Below, piece after piece: positions 35,203 to 45,089 of a DNA stretch of 64,000 nt (positions are counted from its first letter, which is position 1; the number at the start of each line of letters is the position of its first letter). Under the pieces are notes generated by a model. It was not told the origin of the DNA and ran no database searches. It worked only from the letters and a program-made list of their open reading frames with translations. A program made the translations under genes and the position numbers. The stretch comes from Rhodoplanes azumiensis (GTDB taxonomy: Bacteria > Pseudomonadota > Alphaproteobacteria > Rhizobiales > Xanthobacteraceae), in the NCBI RefSeq assembly GCF_042682915.1, contig NZ_JBHUIW010000017.1, positions 1-64,000 on the forward strand, in the 5' to 3' direction.

Positions 35203-38172
35203 GTGGCGAACCAGCCGGCAGCGATGGCCGTGGACGTGCAACCGGCGACGCTCGCGGAGCGCCTCGTGCGCGTCCCCCTCCTGGTCGATGCCGAGGCCGC
35301 CCGGACCGCCGTCGACGACTGGATCGCCGAGACGGGCGAGGCCGGCGCCGCCTTCGCGGCGGTCGCCGCGGCGCATCCGCTGGTCCGGGCACTGACCGAG
35401 GCGCTGGCCGACGGCTCGCCGTTCCTGTGGGAGCTGGTCCGGCGCGACCCGGCCGGCTTCGTCCGGCTGCTCGGGTCCGATCCGGACGCGCATCTGCGCG
35501 AGCGCATGTCGGAGACGTTCCGCGCCGTGGCGCAGGGCCGCGACGACGCCGAGGTGATGCGGCTCCTGCGGCGCCTCAAGGCCGAGGCGGCGCTCTTGAT
35601 CGCGCTCGCCGACATCGGCGGGGTGTGGAAGCTGGAGCGGGTGACGCGGGCGCTGAGCGACCTCGCCGACACGGCCGTGAGGGCGGCGGTGCGCCACCTG
35701 CTGCTCTCCGCCATGCGGGCCGGCAAGCTGGTGCCGCGCGATCCCGACCACATCGAGGAGCATTGCGGTTACGTCGTCTTCGCCATGGGCAAGGGCGGCG
35801 CGCACGAGCTCAACTATTCGAGCGACATCGACCTGATCGTCTTCTACGACCCGGCGGCGCCGCTCGCCCCGGACATCGAGCCGGGTCCGCAATTCGTGCG
35901 GATGACCCGCACCCTCATCAAGCTGCTGCAGGAGCGCAACGGCGACGGCTACGTGTTCCGCGTCGACCTGCGCCTGCGGCCGGATCCGGCGTCGACCCAG
36001 GTCGCCGTCTCGGTGCCGGCGGCGCTCGACTACTACGAGAGCGTCGGCCAGAACTGGGAGCGCGCCGCCTTCATCAAAGCGCGGCCGGTCGCCGGTGACC
36101 TCGCCCTCGGCGGCCTCGTGCTGAAGGAGCTCACGCCGTTCGTCTGGCGCAAGTATCTCGACTTCGCGACGCTCGCCGACGTGCACGCGATGAAGCGCCA
36201 GATCCACGCCTACAAGGGGCACGGCGACATCGCGGTCGAGGGTCACAACGTCAAGCTCGGCCGCGGCGGCATCCGCGAGATCGAGTTCTTCGTGCAGACC
36301 CAGCAGCTCATCGCCGGCGGCCGCAATCCCGGCCTGCGCGGCCGCGAGACGCTGGAGATGCTGACCGCGCTCGCCGAGGGCGGCTGGATCGCGCCGGAGG
36401 CGGCGACCGAGCTCGCCTGTGCCTACCGGTTCCTGCGCGAGGTCGAGCACCGGCTGCAGATGGTCGCCGACGAGCAGACCCACAACCTGCCCTCCGACCG
36501 GCCGGCGCTGGAGCGCTTCGCCCGCTTCCTCGGTTACGAGAGCCGCGACGCCTTCGCGCACGCGCTGCTCGCCGAGCTGAACGTCGTGCAGCGCCATTAC
36601 GGCGCGCTGTTCGAGCATGCCGCGCTGCGCGCCGCCGAGCAGCGCGGCCTCGCCTTCCCGCCCGACCGCGACGACAAGGAGACGCTCGACAAGCTCGGCG
36701 CCATGGGGTTCCGCACCCCGCTCGAGGTGTCGACGACGGTGCGGCGCTGGCTCTCCGGCGCGCCGCGGGGTCTGCGGGGCGAGGCGGCGCGCAGCCACTT
36801 CGCCCAGCTCGTGCCGATGCTGCTCGATCAGCTCGCGGCGGCCGAGAATCCCGACGGCGCCGTGCTCGCCTTCGATCATTTTCTCAACGGGCTGCACGGC
36901 GGCGCGCGGCTGTTCGCGCTGCTCAACCAGAATCCCGATCTGGTCGCGCTGGTCGGGTTGCTGCTCGGCACCGCGCCGCGCCTCGCCGACATTCTCGCGG
37001 CGCATCCGCAGGTGATGGACCCGCTGATCGACCCGGCCTTCTTCGGTGCGCTGCCCGACGCGGCGCGGCTCGACGAGGAGCTTCAGCGCTCGCTCGCCCA
37101 GGCGCGCTCCGACGAGGACTTCCTCGACCGCGTGCGGCTGTTCGGCCAGGAGCACATGTTCCTGATCGGCGCCCGCATCCTCTCGGGCACCGTGTCGGCC
37201 GTGCAGGCCGGTGACGCCTTCGCCGGTCTCGCCGACGTCGTCATCGAGACGCTGCACCGGTCCGTCGAGACGAGCTTCTCGCGGACCTACGGCCGCATCC
37301 CGAAGGGCGAGAGCGCCGTGCTCGCGATGGGCAAGCTCGGCGGCCGCGAGATGACGGCGTCGTCCGATCTCGACCTGATCGTGATCTACGACTTCGACGA
37401 GCAGCATCCCGAATCCGACGGCGATCGCTCGCTGTACGGCAGTCAGTACTTCGCCCGCTTCACCCAGCGGCTGATCAATGCGCTCACCACCCAGACCAAT
37501 CACGGCCGGCTCTACGAGGTCGACATGCGGCTGCGGCCGTCCGGCCGCTCCGGGCCGGTCGCCACCTCGCTCGTCGCCTTCCGCGACTATCAGCGCAGCG
37601 AGGCGTGGACCTGGGAGCACATGGCGCTGACCCGCGCCCGCGTCGTGTCGGCGTCACCGGCCTTCGCGCGCGCCGTCGAGCAGGCGATCCGCGCCGTGCT
37701 GTGCGTGCCGCGCGACCCGAAGACCATCGCGGGCGACGTCGTCGAGATGCGCCGCGCCATCGCGGCCGAGAAGGGCGACGGCGAGCGCTGGAACCTCAAA
37801 TACGTGGCCGGCGGGCTCGTCGACATCGAGTTCGTCGCCCAGTATCTCCAGCTCGTCCACGCCGCGAAGTCGCCGACGATCCTCGACACCTCGACCATCC
37901 GGGTGCTGGAGAAGGCCGCTCGGCTCGGCTTCCTCTCGGTCGAGGACGCCGAGGTTCTGCGCCCCGCGGCGCGCCTCTATCACGATCTCACCCATGTGTT
38001 GCGGCTGTGCCTCCCCGGCGCCTTCGAGCCCGAGAAGGCCGGCGCCGGCCTGCTCGCGCTGCTCACCCGCGCCGCCGACGTGCCCGACTTCGCCACCCTG
38101 GAGGCGCATCTCGCCGAGACCCGGGAGCGCGTGCGCGCGAGCTTCGTGCGGGTGCTCGGCGAGGCGCCGTGA
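35203..38172 (+). CDS. glnE: Bifunctional glutamine-synthetase adenylyltransferase / adenylyl-removing enzyme GlnE
   Basis: Controls glutamine synthetase by adenylylating it when nitrogen is rich and reversing this when poor, under PII. 989 residues from GTG 35203 (GAAGG 7 nt upstream, overlapping the kinase stop). Two nucleotidyltransferase domains are visible: FAMGKGGAHELNYSSDIDLI near residues 192-215 (deadenylylase half) and LAMGKLGGREMTASSDLDLI near 706-730 (adenylylase half). Each has the GD/SDxD metal motif and is followed by a GlnD PII-uridylyltransferase-like helical region (GRGGIREIEFFVQ, AGGLVDIEFVAQY). Full length for the family. Convergent with the PleC-like kinase gene. Confidence 0.97.
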   Translation: MANQPAAMAVDVQPATLAERLVRVPLLVDAEAARTAVDDWIAETGEAGAAFAAVAAAHPLVRALTEALADGSPFLWELVRRDPAGFVRLLGSDPDAHLRERMSETFRAVAQGRDDAEVMRLLRRLKAEAALLIALADIGGVWKLERVTRALSDLADTAVRAAVRHLLLSAMRAGKLVPRDPDHIEEHCGYVVFAMGKGGAHELNYSSDIDLIVFYDPAAPLAPDIEPGPQFVRMTRTLIKLLQERNGDGYVFRVDLRLRPDPASTQVAVSVPAALDYYESVGQNWERAAFIKARPVAGDLALGGLVLKELTPFVWRKYLDFATLADVHAMKRQIHAYKGHGDIAVEGHNVKLGRGGIREIEFFVQTQQLIAGGRNPGLRGRETLEMLTALAEGGWIAPEAATELACAYRFLREVEHRLQMVADEQTHNLPSDRPALERFARFLGYESRDAFAHALLAELNVVQRHYGALFEHAALRAAEQRGLAFPPDRDDKETLDKLGAMGFRTPLEVSTTVRRWLSGAPRGLRGEAARSHFAQLVPMLLDQLAAAENPDGAVLAFDHFLNGLHGGARLFALLNQNPDLVALVGLLLGTAPRLADILAAHPQVMDPLIDPAFFGALPDAARLDEELQRSLAQARSDEDFLDRVRLFGQEHMFLIGARILSGTVSAVQAGDAFAGLADVVIETLHRSVETSFSRTYGRIPKGESAVLAMGKLGGREMTASSDLDLIVIYDFDEQHPESDGDRSLYGSQYFARFTQRLINALTTQTNHGRLYEVDMRLRPSGRSGPVATSLVAFRDYQRSEAWTWEHMALTRARVVSASPAFARAVEQAIRAVLCVPRDPKTIAGDVVEMRRAIAAEKGDGERWNLKYVAGGLVDIEFVAQYLQLVHAAKSPTILDTSTIRVLEKAARLGFLSVEDAEVLRPAARLYHDLTHVLRLCLPGAFEPEKAGAGLLALLTRAADVPDFATLEAHLAETRERVRASFVRVLGEAP

Positions 38173-38265
38173 AGACGGCGAGCCGCACGGACCACGATCC
38201 GGCGAACGCGACGAGCGAAATGTGGCGATGGCTGTCGAAGCCGCGCCGCGGTCTCGTCGAGCCGT

Positions 38266-40647
38266 TCACCCGGCGCTGCGCACCGGCGTGGGGGGGTCGC
38301 GGTCCTTGCTGTAGAGCGCGGCGTCGAAGCGGCGGGCTGCCGCCTGCAGGGCGTCGATGCCGGCGCTCGGCTTGCGCGTCCCCCCGATCGGCAGCCGCAC
38401 CACCACGATCGTGCCCTTGTTGGGCGTCGAGCGCAGCCGCATGGAGCCGTGGTGCAGCTCGACCAGCGACTTGGAGATGGCGAGGCCGAGGCCCGATCCC
38501 TGGTGGCTCTTGGTGAACTGGTCCTCGACCTGCTCGAACGGCCGGCCGAGCCGGGCCAGCGCCTGGCGCGTGATGCCGATGCCGGTGTCGGCGATGGCGA
38601 TGACGACGTCGTCGCCGCTGCGCCGTCCATGCACCCGCACCTCGCCGCCGTCCGGCGTGAACTTCACGGCGTTGGAAAGGAGGTTGAGCACCACCTGCTT
38701 GACGGCGCGGCGGTCGGCGACGAGGCCGATGCCCGGCGCGATGCACGCGGTGACGGTGAGCGCCTTGTCGTGGGCCCGCTTCGACACCACCCGGATCGCC
38801 TCGCCCAGGATGCGGTCGGCGTCGACCGGCTCGAAGTCGAGGCGGAGCCGCCCCGCCTCGATGCGCGACATGTCGAGGATGTCGTTGATGACGTCGAGCA
38901 GGTACTGGCCGCTCTCGCGGATGTCGCGGCAATACTCGTCGTAGCGGTCGACGCCGAGCGGGCCGAACAGCCGCGCCTCCATGATCTCCGAGAAGCCGAT
39001 GATGGCGTTGAGCGGCGTTCGCAGCTCGTGGCTCATGTTGGCGAGGAACTTCGACTTGGCCTGATTGGCGTCCTCGGCCCGGGTCTTCTCGGCGGCGTAT
39101 TTCTCGGCGAGCTCGGAGAGCTGGCGCGCCTGGGTCTGCAGCGCCTGCTGGGAGTTGCGCAGATCGTTGATGGTCGCCATCAGGCGCCGCTCGCTCTCGA
39201 TCAGCTTCTCCTCGTGGCGCTTGATCTTGGTGATGTCGGTGCCGACCGAGACGTAGCCGCCGTCCTTGGTGCGGCGCTCGCTGATCTGCAGCCAGCGGCC
39301 GTCGTCGAGCTGCGCCTCGAAGGTGCGGCCGTCGGCCGTGGCGCCGTTCTCGGCCACGATGGTGCGAACCACGTGCTGGCTGCCGGCGGCGAGCACGGCC
39401 TCGTAGGAGGTGCCGGCGACCACGGCCGAGTCCGACAGGTTGTACAGCTCCTGGAAGTTGGAGTTGCACATCACGAGCCGGTTCTCGGCGTCCCACAGCA
39501 CGAAGGCTTCCGGAACTGTCTCGATGGCGTCGCGCAGGCGGATGTCCGCGGCGACCGTCTTCTCGACCAGGCTCTTCTGCTCGGTGATGTCGACCGCGAT
39601 GCCGATCAGATGCACGCCGCCGTCGTCCTGGCGAATGATCTCGCAGCGCACCCGGAGCCACACCCAGTCGCCGCTGGCGTGACGCATCCGGAAGGCACGG
39701 TCGATCGCCCGGGTCTGACCCTCGGCGATCTGGGCGGCGAGCCCGGCGAGGTCGACGTCCTGCGGATTGACCAGTGCCTCCAGATCCTCGAACTCCAGCA
39801 GCTCGTCGCGGCACGCGATGCCGAGAATCGCGAACATCGAATGCGACCAGAAGATCCGCCCCGAGGCGAGATCCCAGTCCCACAGGCCGCAGCGGCCGCG
39901 GTTGAGCGCCGTGTCGATGCGATGGCGCACCGTGTCGTGGATCAGGTCGGCCTCGCGGGCTCGCATCGCCTGCCAGTGGAAGGCGAAGCCGAGAATCAGC
40001 ACGACGAAGCCGGTGGTGGCCGAGAGCGTCACCGTCATGGCCGTGTCGGAGCGCCATCCGGCGGTGGCGTTCGCGGTCGGCATGATCAGCAGCATCCGGC
40101 CGAGCGGGGCGGGGAGGTCGCGCACCGTGACGAGCCCGCGGCCGCCCTCGGCGAGGTCGCTCTCGACCACGCTGCCGCGGCGCCCGAGCAGCGCCGTCCC
40201 GGCGACCGGCACGGCGAGCTCGGCGATGCGGCGGCCGCGGCCGCGCTCCGGTGGCGTCGAGGCGATCACCGCACCGGCCGCATTGGCGACGAAGAGGTCG
40301 CGGTCGCGCAGGATCGGGTCGGCGCCGATGGCCGCCGTCACCTCCTCCTGCAGACGGCTCGGCGCCGCCGCCAGGGCGATCGTCTCGAGCCGGTTTCCCA
40401 TCACGGCGGCGACGAGCTCGAGCTCGTCGGCCGCCTCGGCGACGGCGCGCCGATGATTGTCGCGGATCTGCACCGCGGCGCCCGTGGCGATCGTGATCAG
40501 GAAGACGACGATGAGAACCGGAACCGCCCGGCGAAGCACGGGCTCGGCGATCAGCAGTCGGCGATACGCGGGCTTGGCGACGCTCTGCGCCAGAGCCTTG
40601 ATGGAATCGGTACTCGCCGACGCGCTCGCACCGTGAGCGGGCGCCAT
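38266..40647 (-). CDS. PAS-domain sensor histidine kinase, PleC-like
   Basis: 793 residues from ATG 40647 (GGAGG 6 nt upstream). TM1 about 41-60, periplasmic loop about 62-195, TM2 about 205-225, two PAS domains (about 250-355 ending VDITEQKSLVEK, and 365-460 ending VGTDITKIKRHEE), a coiled-coil linker (QTQARQLSELAEKYAAEKTR), then HisKA with H540 (NMSHELRTPLNAIIGFSEIM) and a full ATPase domain (NLLSNAVKFTP, DTGIGI, GSGLGLAISKSLVELH). The H-box and the sequence AEKYAAEKTRAEDANQAKSK are shared by PleC/DivJ kinases that set DivK phosphorylation and polarity. Assignment to PleC is by resemblance; no receiver domain is fused. Confidence 0.88.
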   Translation of the reverse strand: MAPAHGASASASTDSIKALAQSVAKPAYRRLLIAEPVLRRAVPVLIVVFLITIATGAAVQIRDNHRRAVAEAADELELVAAVMGNRLETIALAAAPSRLQEEVTAAIGADPILRDRDLFVANAAGAVIASTPPERGRGRRIAELAVPVAGTALLGRRGSVVESDLAEGGRGLVTVRDLPAPLGRMLLIMPTANATAGWRSDTAMTVTLSATTGFVVLILGFAFHWQAMRAREADLIHDTVRHRIDTALNRGRCGLWDWDLASGRIFWSHSMFAILGIACRDELLEFEDLEALVNPQDVDLAGLAAQIAEGQTRAIDRAFRMRHASGDWVWLRVRCEIIRQDDGGVHLIGIAVDITEQKSLVEKTVAADIRLRDAIETVPEAFVLWDAENRLVMCNSNFQELYNLSDSAVVAGTSYEAVLAAGSQHVVRTIVAENGATADGRTFEAQLDDGRWLQISERRTKDGGYVSVGTDITKIKRHEEKLIESERRLMATINDLRNSQQALQTQARQLSELAEKYAAEKTRAEDANQAKSKFLANMSHELRTPLNAIIGFSEIMEARLFGPLGVDRYDEYCRDIRESGQYLLDVINDILDMSRIEAGRLRLDFEPVDADRILGEAIRVVSKRAHDKALTVTACIAPGIGLVADRRAVKQVVLNLLSNAVKFTPDGGEVRVHGRRSGDDVVIAIADTGIGITRQALARLGRPFEQVEDQFTKSHQGSGLGLAISKSLVELHHGSMRLRSTPNKGTIVVVRLPIGGTRKPSAGIDALQAAARRFDAALYSKDRDPPTPVRSAG

Positions 40648-40822
40648 CGCCAGCCTCCGTTCGGAACAGTCCTGAGAAAGTGTCGGAAGGATGTGCCGCA
40701 TCTCCCCGAACGGCGGCATTTGAATCGAATATTAACGATTTGTCGAGAGTCCCCGAATCGATTTCGGAGCCGCTTTTCGGGCTCTTCGAAAACCTGAGTC
40801 ATTTGAATCGCGTAGGCGTGGG

Positions 40823-40844
40823 GCGGGCGCGTCCCGACGCCCGC
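40823..40844 (-). terminator. Hairpin after pepN
   Basis: Perfect 7-bp arms GCGGGCG (40823-40829) and CGCCCGC (40838-40844), loop 8 nt, 13 nt beyond the pepN stop on the minus strand and upstream of the PleC-like gene. No T-run; function as terminator is a guess. Confidence 0.35.
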
Positions 40845-40856
40845 GGCGGCGGCCCG

Positions 40857-43508
40857 TCAGCGCTCGCCGAGCGACCGCTCGACGATGTCGGCGAGATCTC
40901 GTGACAACGAGGGATTCGCGGCGACCCGCTCGAGCGTCGCGCGGGCCTTGTCGCGGCGTCCGGATTCGAGCGCGCGCCAGCTCCGGAACGCCGTCATCAG
41001 CCGCGCCGCGACCTGCGGGTTCTTCCCGTCGAGGGTCAGCACCATGCCGGCGACGAAGTCGTAGCCCTTGCCGTCGGCGCGATTGAACTGGGTGTGGTTC
41101 GCCTGCGCGAAGGAGCCCAGCAGGGCGCGCACCCGGTTCGGATTGCCGAGCGAGAAGGCCGGATGGTCGGTCAGCCGCTCGACGCGCGCGAGCGTGCTCG
41201 GGTCCGGAATCATCGCCTGCAGGGCGAACCACTTGTCGATCACGAGCGGGTCGTCGCGGAATCGCTCGGCGAAATCGGCGAGCGCGGTCTCGCGCTCGGC
41301 CGTGTCGTGCAGGCTGAGCGTGCCGAGCGCCGCCATCCGGTCGGTCATGTTGTCGGCCTCGGCATACTGGGCGGCGGCGAGCGCCACGGCGCCGGCATGG
41401 CCGGGCGCCGCCAGGAGATCGAGGCAGACATTGCGCAGCGCGCGGCGTCCGGCGCTCGCGGCGTCGGGCGAGTAGGGGCCGTCGTCGCGCAGCCGGTCGT
41501 AGAGAACCCGCAGCGTCGGGGCGAGGTCGTTGCCGATCGCCCGGCGCAGCGCGTGGCGGGCGTCGAAGATCGCCTCGGGGTCGACGTCGCGACCGATGTC
41601 GCGGGCGATGTCGCCTTCCGAGGGGATCGACAGCACCTGCGCCACGAAGGCCGGCTCCAGCCGCTCGTCTTCCAGCACCGAGGCGAGCGCGTGGACGAGG
41701 CCGCCGTCGTGGCGCACCCCGCCGCCGGTCCGGATCGCCGCGACATTGCCGATCAGGATCTCGGAGGCGAGCGTCTGCACGGCCTGCCAGCGATTGAACG
41801 GGTCGGAGTCGTGGGTGGCGAGGAAGCGCAGATCGTCGCTGCCGAGGTCGGCCTTGATCTTCACCGGCGCCGAGAAGCCGCGATTGAGCGACGGCACCAC
41901 CGGCACCGTGATCCCGTCGAACACGAAGCGCTCGGCCGGCTTGGTCAGCACCAGCACGCCGCGCTCCAGCGGACCGTGCCCGCGCAGCGTCAGCGGGACG
42001 TCGCGGCCGTCCGGCCCGACGAAGCCGAGCACCAACGGGATCTGCATCGGCGACTTGGCCGGCTGGCCCGGAGTCGGGGGGACCACCTGGGCGATGTCGA
42101 GCACCAGCGTGCCGCCTTGCGAATCGTGCCGGCGCGTCACCGCGATCTCGGGCGTCCCGGCCTGGCCGTACCAGAGCATGAACTGCGACAGGTCGGTTCC
42201 GCCCGCCTCGGCGAAGCAGGCGACGAACTCCTCGATGGTGGCGGCGCGACCGTCGTGGCGGGCGAAGTAGAGATCCATGCCGGCCCGGAACGTCTCCGGT
42301 CCGAGCAGGATCTTGAGCATGCGGACCACCTCGGCGCCCTTCTCGTAGACGGTCGCCGTGTAGAAATTGTTGATCTCGCGATAGGTCTCCGGCCGCACCG
42401 GATGGGCGAGCGGCCCCGCGTCCTCGACGAACTGATGGCCGCGCAGCACCCGCACGTCGGCGATGCGCTTCACCGGCCGCGAGCGCATGTCGGCGGAGAA
42501 CTCCTGGTCGCGGAAGACCGTGAGGCCCTCCTTCAGGCAGAGCTGGAACCAGTCGCGGCAGGTGATGCGGTTGCCGGTCCAGTTGTGGAAGTACTCGTGC
42601 GCGATCACCGCCTCGATATGGGCGAAGTCGGCGTCGGTCGCGGTCTCGGGCGAGGCGAGCACGTACTTGTCGTTGAAGATGTTGAGGCCCTTGTTTTCCA
42701 TGGCCCCCATGTTGAAGTCGGCCACCGCGACGATGTTGAAGACGTCGAGATCGTACTCGCGGCCGAACGCCTGCTCGTCCCAGCGCATCGAGCGCTCGAG
42801 CGCGGCGAGCGCGTAGCCGGCGCGATCCGCCTTGCCGGGCTCGACATAGACGGCGAGCTCGACCGAGCGGCCCGACATCGTCGTGAAGGTCGTGCGGCGG
42901 ACATCGAGCCGACCGCCGACCAGCGCGAACAGATAGCAGGGCTTCGGGAAGGGGTCGTGCCAGACCGCGAAGTGCCGGCCGGTGCCGGGCACGTCGCCGC
43001 GCGCGACCAGGTTGCCGTTGCCGAGCAGCACCGGCGCCTCGTCGCGCTCCGCCTCGATGCGGGTCGTGTAGACGGCCATCACGTCGGGCCGGTCGGGAAA
43101 GTAGGTGATGCGACGGAAGCCCTCGGCCTCGCACTGGGTGCAGTAGTTGCCGCTCGACCGATAGAGGCCCATCAGCTTGGTGTTGGCCGACGGGTCGATC
43201 TCGGTCTCGACCTCGAGGACGAAGGGGCCGGCCGGCGGCTGCGGTATGGTGAGACCGTCCGGCCCGGCCGCGTACTCGGTCGCGGGCAGCGCGGCGCCGT
43301 CGATGGTGACCGACAGGGGCGTCAACTCGTCGCCGTCGAGGACCAGTGGGGCCGGGCCGCGCGCCGACGGATTGGGGCGGAGCGCGAGGCGGGCCTTGAT
43401 GCGGGTGCGACTCGGGTGCAGCGCGACATCCAGATGGACCGTGTCGACCAGCCAGTCGGGGGCACGATAGTCCGAGAGGCGGATCGGGCGAGCATGTTCG
43501 GTGCGCAT
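40857..43508 (-). CDS. pepN: Aminopeptidase N (M1 family)
   Basis: Zinc aminopeptidase that trims N-terminal residues of peptides in the cytoplasm. 883 residues, normal PepN length. Exopeptidase motif GAMEN (268-272), zinc motif HEYFHNWTGNRITCRDW with H304, H308 and the third ligand Glu downstream (QLCLKEGLTVFRDQE). The Ig-like DUF3458 domain and C-terminal helical domain follow. ATG 43508 has GAGGA upstream. Divergent from tctC copy 1 across 363 bp. Confidence 0.97.
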   Translation of the reverse strand: MRTEHARPIRLSDYRAPDWLVDTVHLDVALHPSRTRIKARLALRPNPSARGPAPLVLDGDELTPLSVTIDGAALPATEYAAGPDGLTIPQPPAGPFVLEVETEIDPSANTKLMGLYRSSGNYCTQCEAEGFRRITYFPDRPDVMAVYTTRIEAERDEAPVLLGNGNLVARGDVPGTGRHFAVWHDPFPKPCYLFALVGGRLDVRRTTFTTMSGRSVELAVYVEPGKADRAGYALAALERSMRWDEQAFGREYDLDVFNIVAVADFNMGAMENKGLNIFNDKYVLASPETATDADFAHIEAVIAHEYFHNWTGNRITCRDWFQLCLKEGLTVFRDQEFSADMRSRPVKRIADVRVLRGHQFVEDAGPLAHPVRPETYREINNFYTATVYEKGAEVVRMLKILLGPETFRAGMDLYFARHDGRAATIEEFVACFAEAGGTDLSQFMLWYGQAGTPEIAVTRRHDSQGGTLVLDIAQVVPPTPGQPAKSPMQIPLVLGFVGPDGRDVPLTLRGHGPLERGVLVLTKPAERFVFDGITVPVVPSLNRGFSAPVKIKADLGSDDLRFLATHDSDPFNRWQAVQTLASEILIGNVAAIRTGGGVRHDGGLVHALASVLEDERLEPAFVAQVLSIPSEGDIARDIGRDVDPEAIFDARHALRRAIGNDLAPTLRVLYDRLRDDGPYSPDAASAGRRALRNVCLDLLAAPGHAGAVALAAAQYAEADNMTDRMAALGTLSLHDTAERETALADFAERFRDDPLVIDKWFALQAMIPDPSTLARVERLTDHPAFSLGNPNRVRALLGSFAQANHTQFNRADGKGYDFVAGMVLTLDGKNPQVAARLMTAFRSWRALESGRRDKARATLERVAANPSLSRDLADIVERSLGER

Positions 43509-43871
43509 GAAGATCCTCGATGTCTGCGACCGTCATGTAATCCGGACGAGCCCGGAATTCCAACCGCTCGCGCCGTCGACGCAGCCATTTCGCCGCAGCG
43601 GCGGGGGCGTCGATCCGATTTGCGCGATGCGACCTTTGTGGTTTAGTGGCGTTCTCGGCGACGTGTCCGGCCACGGACCTCGCGGAGCGACAACGCGAGA
43701 CACATCGCGGCGCAACGATGCGATCGGCCCCGCCCTGCATTCACCGATCGCCTTCAGGAGGATTCGCGACGGCGCCGAACCGGCGCCCGCCGGACGAACA
43801 ACAGCGGACCATCGCTCCTGCGAGCGCTACAGGATCCGCGACGTCGCCATAACGCCCAGGGAGAAAACGTC
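43509..43871. other. Divergent intergenic region between pepN and the first tctC
   Basis: About 360 bp holding promoters for both genes. Moderately less GC-rich at 43590-43640 (GATTTGCGCGATGCGACCTTTG). I cannot point to clear -35/-10 boxes and see no gene. Confidence 0.4.
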
Positions 43872-44900
43872 ATGACACTGCTCGACCTCAAGCCGCGCGC
43901 GCCGACCGCCCTCAGGTCGAACGCCGTCACCACCACCATCGCGGCCGGCGCCGCTTTGCTGGCGCTGACGCTGCCCGGCGCCGCGCAGACCTCCGGCGGC
44001 GACCCCGCCGGCGCCTATCCGACCCAGCTCGTCAAGATCATCGTACCGTTCGGTGCGGGCAGCATCACCGACAACCTCGCCCGCATCCTGGCCGACAAGC
44101 TCGGCGAGATGTGGAAGCAGCAGGTGATCGTCGAGAATCGCCCCGGCCTCACCGGAACCACGGCGGCGGCCAAGTCGCAGCCGGACGGCTACACGCTGAT
44201 GCTCACCTCGAACGGCCACACGGTCGCCGGCACGGTGAACAAGAACATCCAGTTCGATCCGGTGAAGGACTTCGTCGGCGTCGGCAAGGTCGCCTCCGTG
44301 CCGCTGGTCGCCATCGTGCCGCCGGAGCTCGGGGTGAAGTCGCTGCCCGAGTTCCTCGCCATGGCGAAGGAGAAGCCGGGCAAGCTGAACTTCTCGTCCG
44401 CCGGTGTCGCCTCGACCTCGTTCCTCGGCTCCGAGCTGATGCGCCAGAGCGCCGGCGTCAACATCGTGCACGTGCCCTACAAGGGCGTGCCTGACGCCGT
44501 CACGGCGGTGGTGCGCAACGACGCGCAGCTCTACTTCGCGCCGATCCCCAACGCCCAGGAGCTCGCGACCGCCGGCAAGGTCCGGATGATCGCGATCAAC
44601 TCCAACACCCGCAACGCCAAGCTGCCCGACATCGCCACCGTCAAGGAGGCGGTGCCGAGCTACGACTACGATTCGTGGTTCGCGGTGCTGGCGCCGGCCG
44701 GCACGCCGAAGGCGATCGTCGCCAAGGTGAACGCCGACATGACCAAGGTGCTGCGCATGCCCGACGTGGTCGAGAAGCTCGACACGCTCGGCGCGGTGGC
44801 GTCGCCCGGCTCGCCGGAGGCGCTCGACAAGCAGCTCGCGCACGAGACGGACTTCTACGCCAAGGTGCTGCGCGAGGCCGGCCTCGGCGGCACCAACTGA
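43872..44900 (+). CDS. TctC/Bug-family tripartite tricarboxylate transporter receptor (copy 1)
   Basis: Periplasmic solute-binding protein of the TTT class, which binds carboxylates. 342 residues: signal with hydrophobic core about 21-37 and cleavage near GAAQ, then the Bug fold: YPTQLVKIIVPFGAGSITDN, VENRPGLTGTTAAA, QPDGYTLMLTSNGH, VHVPYKGVPDAVTAV, and the C-terminal helices. The conserved PxxPGGxxD loop is altered to PFGAGSITD. No TctA or TctB gene is near, so it must use distant membrane subunits or act as a sensor, as proposed for orphan Bug proteins. GGGAG precedes the ATG. A family B repeat starts 24 nt after the stop. Confidence 0.93.
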   Translation: MTLLDLKPRAPTALRSNAVTTTIAAGAALLALTLPGAAQTSGGDPAGAYPTQLVKIIVPFGAGSITDNLARILADKLGEMWKQQVIVENRPGLTGTTAAAKSQPDGYTLMLTSNGHTVAGTVNKNIQFDPVKDFVGVGKVASVPLVAIVPPELGVKSLPEFLAMAKEKPGKLNFSSAGVASTSFLGSELMRQSAGVNIVHVPYKGVPDAVTAVVRNDAQLYFAPIPNAQELATAGKVRMIAINSNTRNAKLPDIATVKEAVPSYDYDSWFAVLAPAGTPKAIVAKVNADMTKVLRMPDVVEKLDTLGAVASPGSPEALDKQLAHETDFYAKVLREAGLGGTN

Positions 44901-44924
44901 GGCAGAGCCGTCGTTCTCCGACTC

Positions 44925-45012
44925 GTCATGCCCGGCCTTGTGCCGGGCATCCGCGCCAGCGGCATCATCGATCGGAGAGGCGTGGACGGCCGAGACGAGC
45001 CCGGCCATGACG
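44925..45012. repeat. Intergenic palindromic element, family B, copy 1
   Basis: About 88 bp. Begins GTCATGCCCGGCCTTGTGCC and ends with the rough complement CGAGCCCGGCCATGACGG; CCCGGC/GCCGGG sub-hairpin at the left end. Starts 24 nt beyond the tctC copy 1 stop. Confidence 0.85.
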
Positions 45013-45089
45013 GAGCGGGTGTCTCTTTGCTTGCGTCGGCTCCTCGTCGGTGGCACTTCCGGATGTGAAGACAGCCTCCGGAGGCGGCC

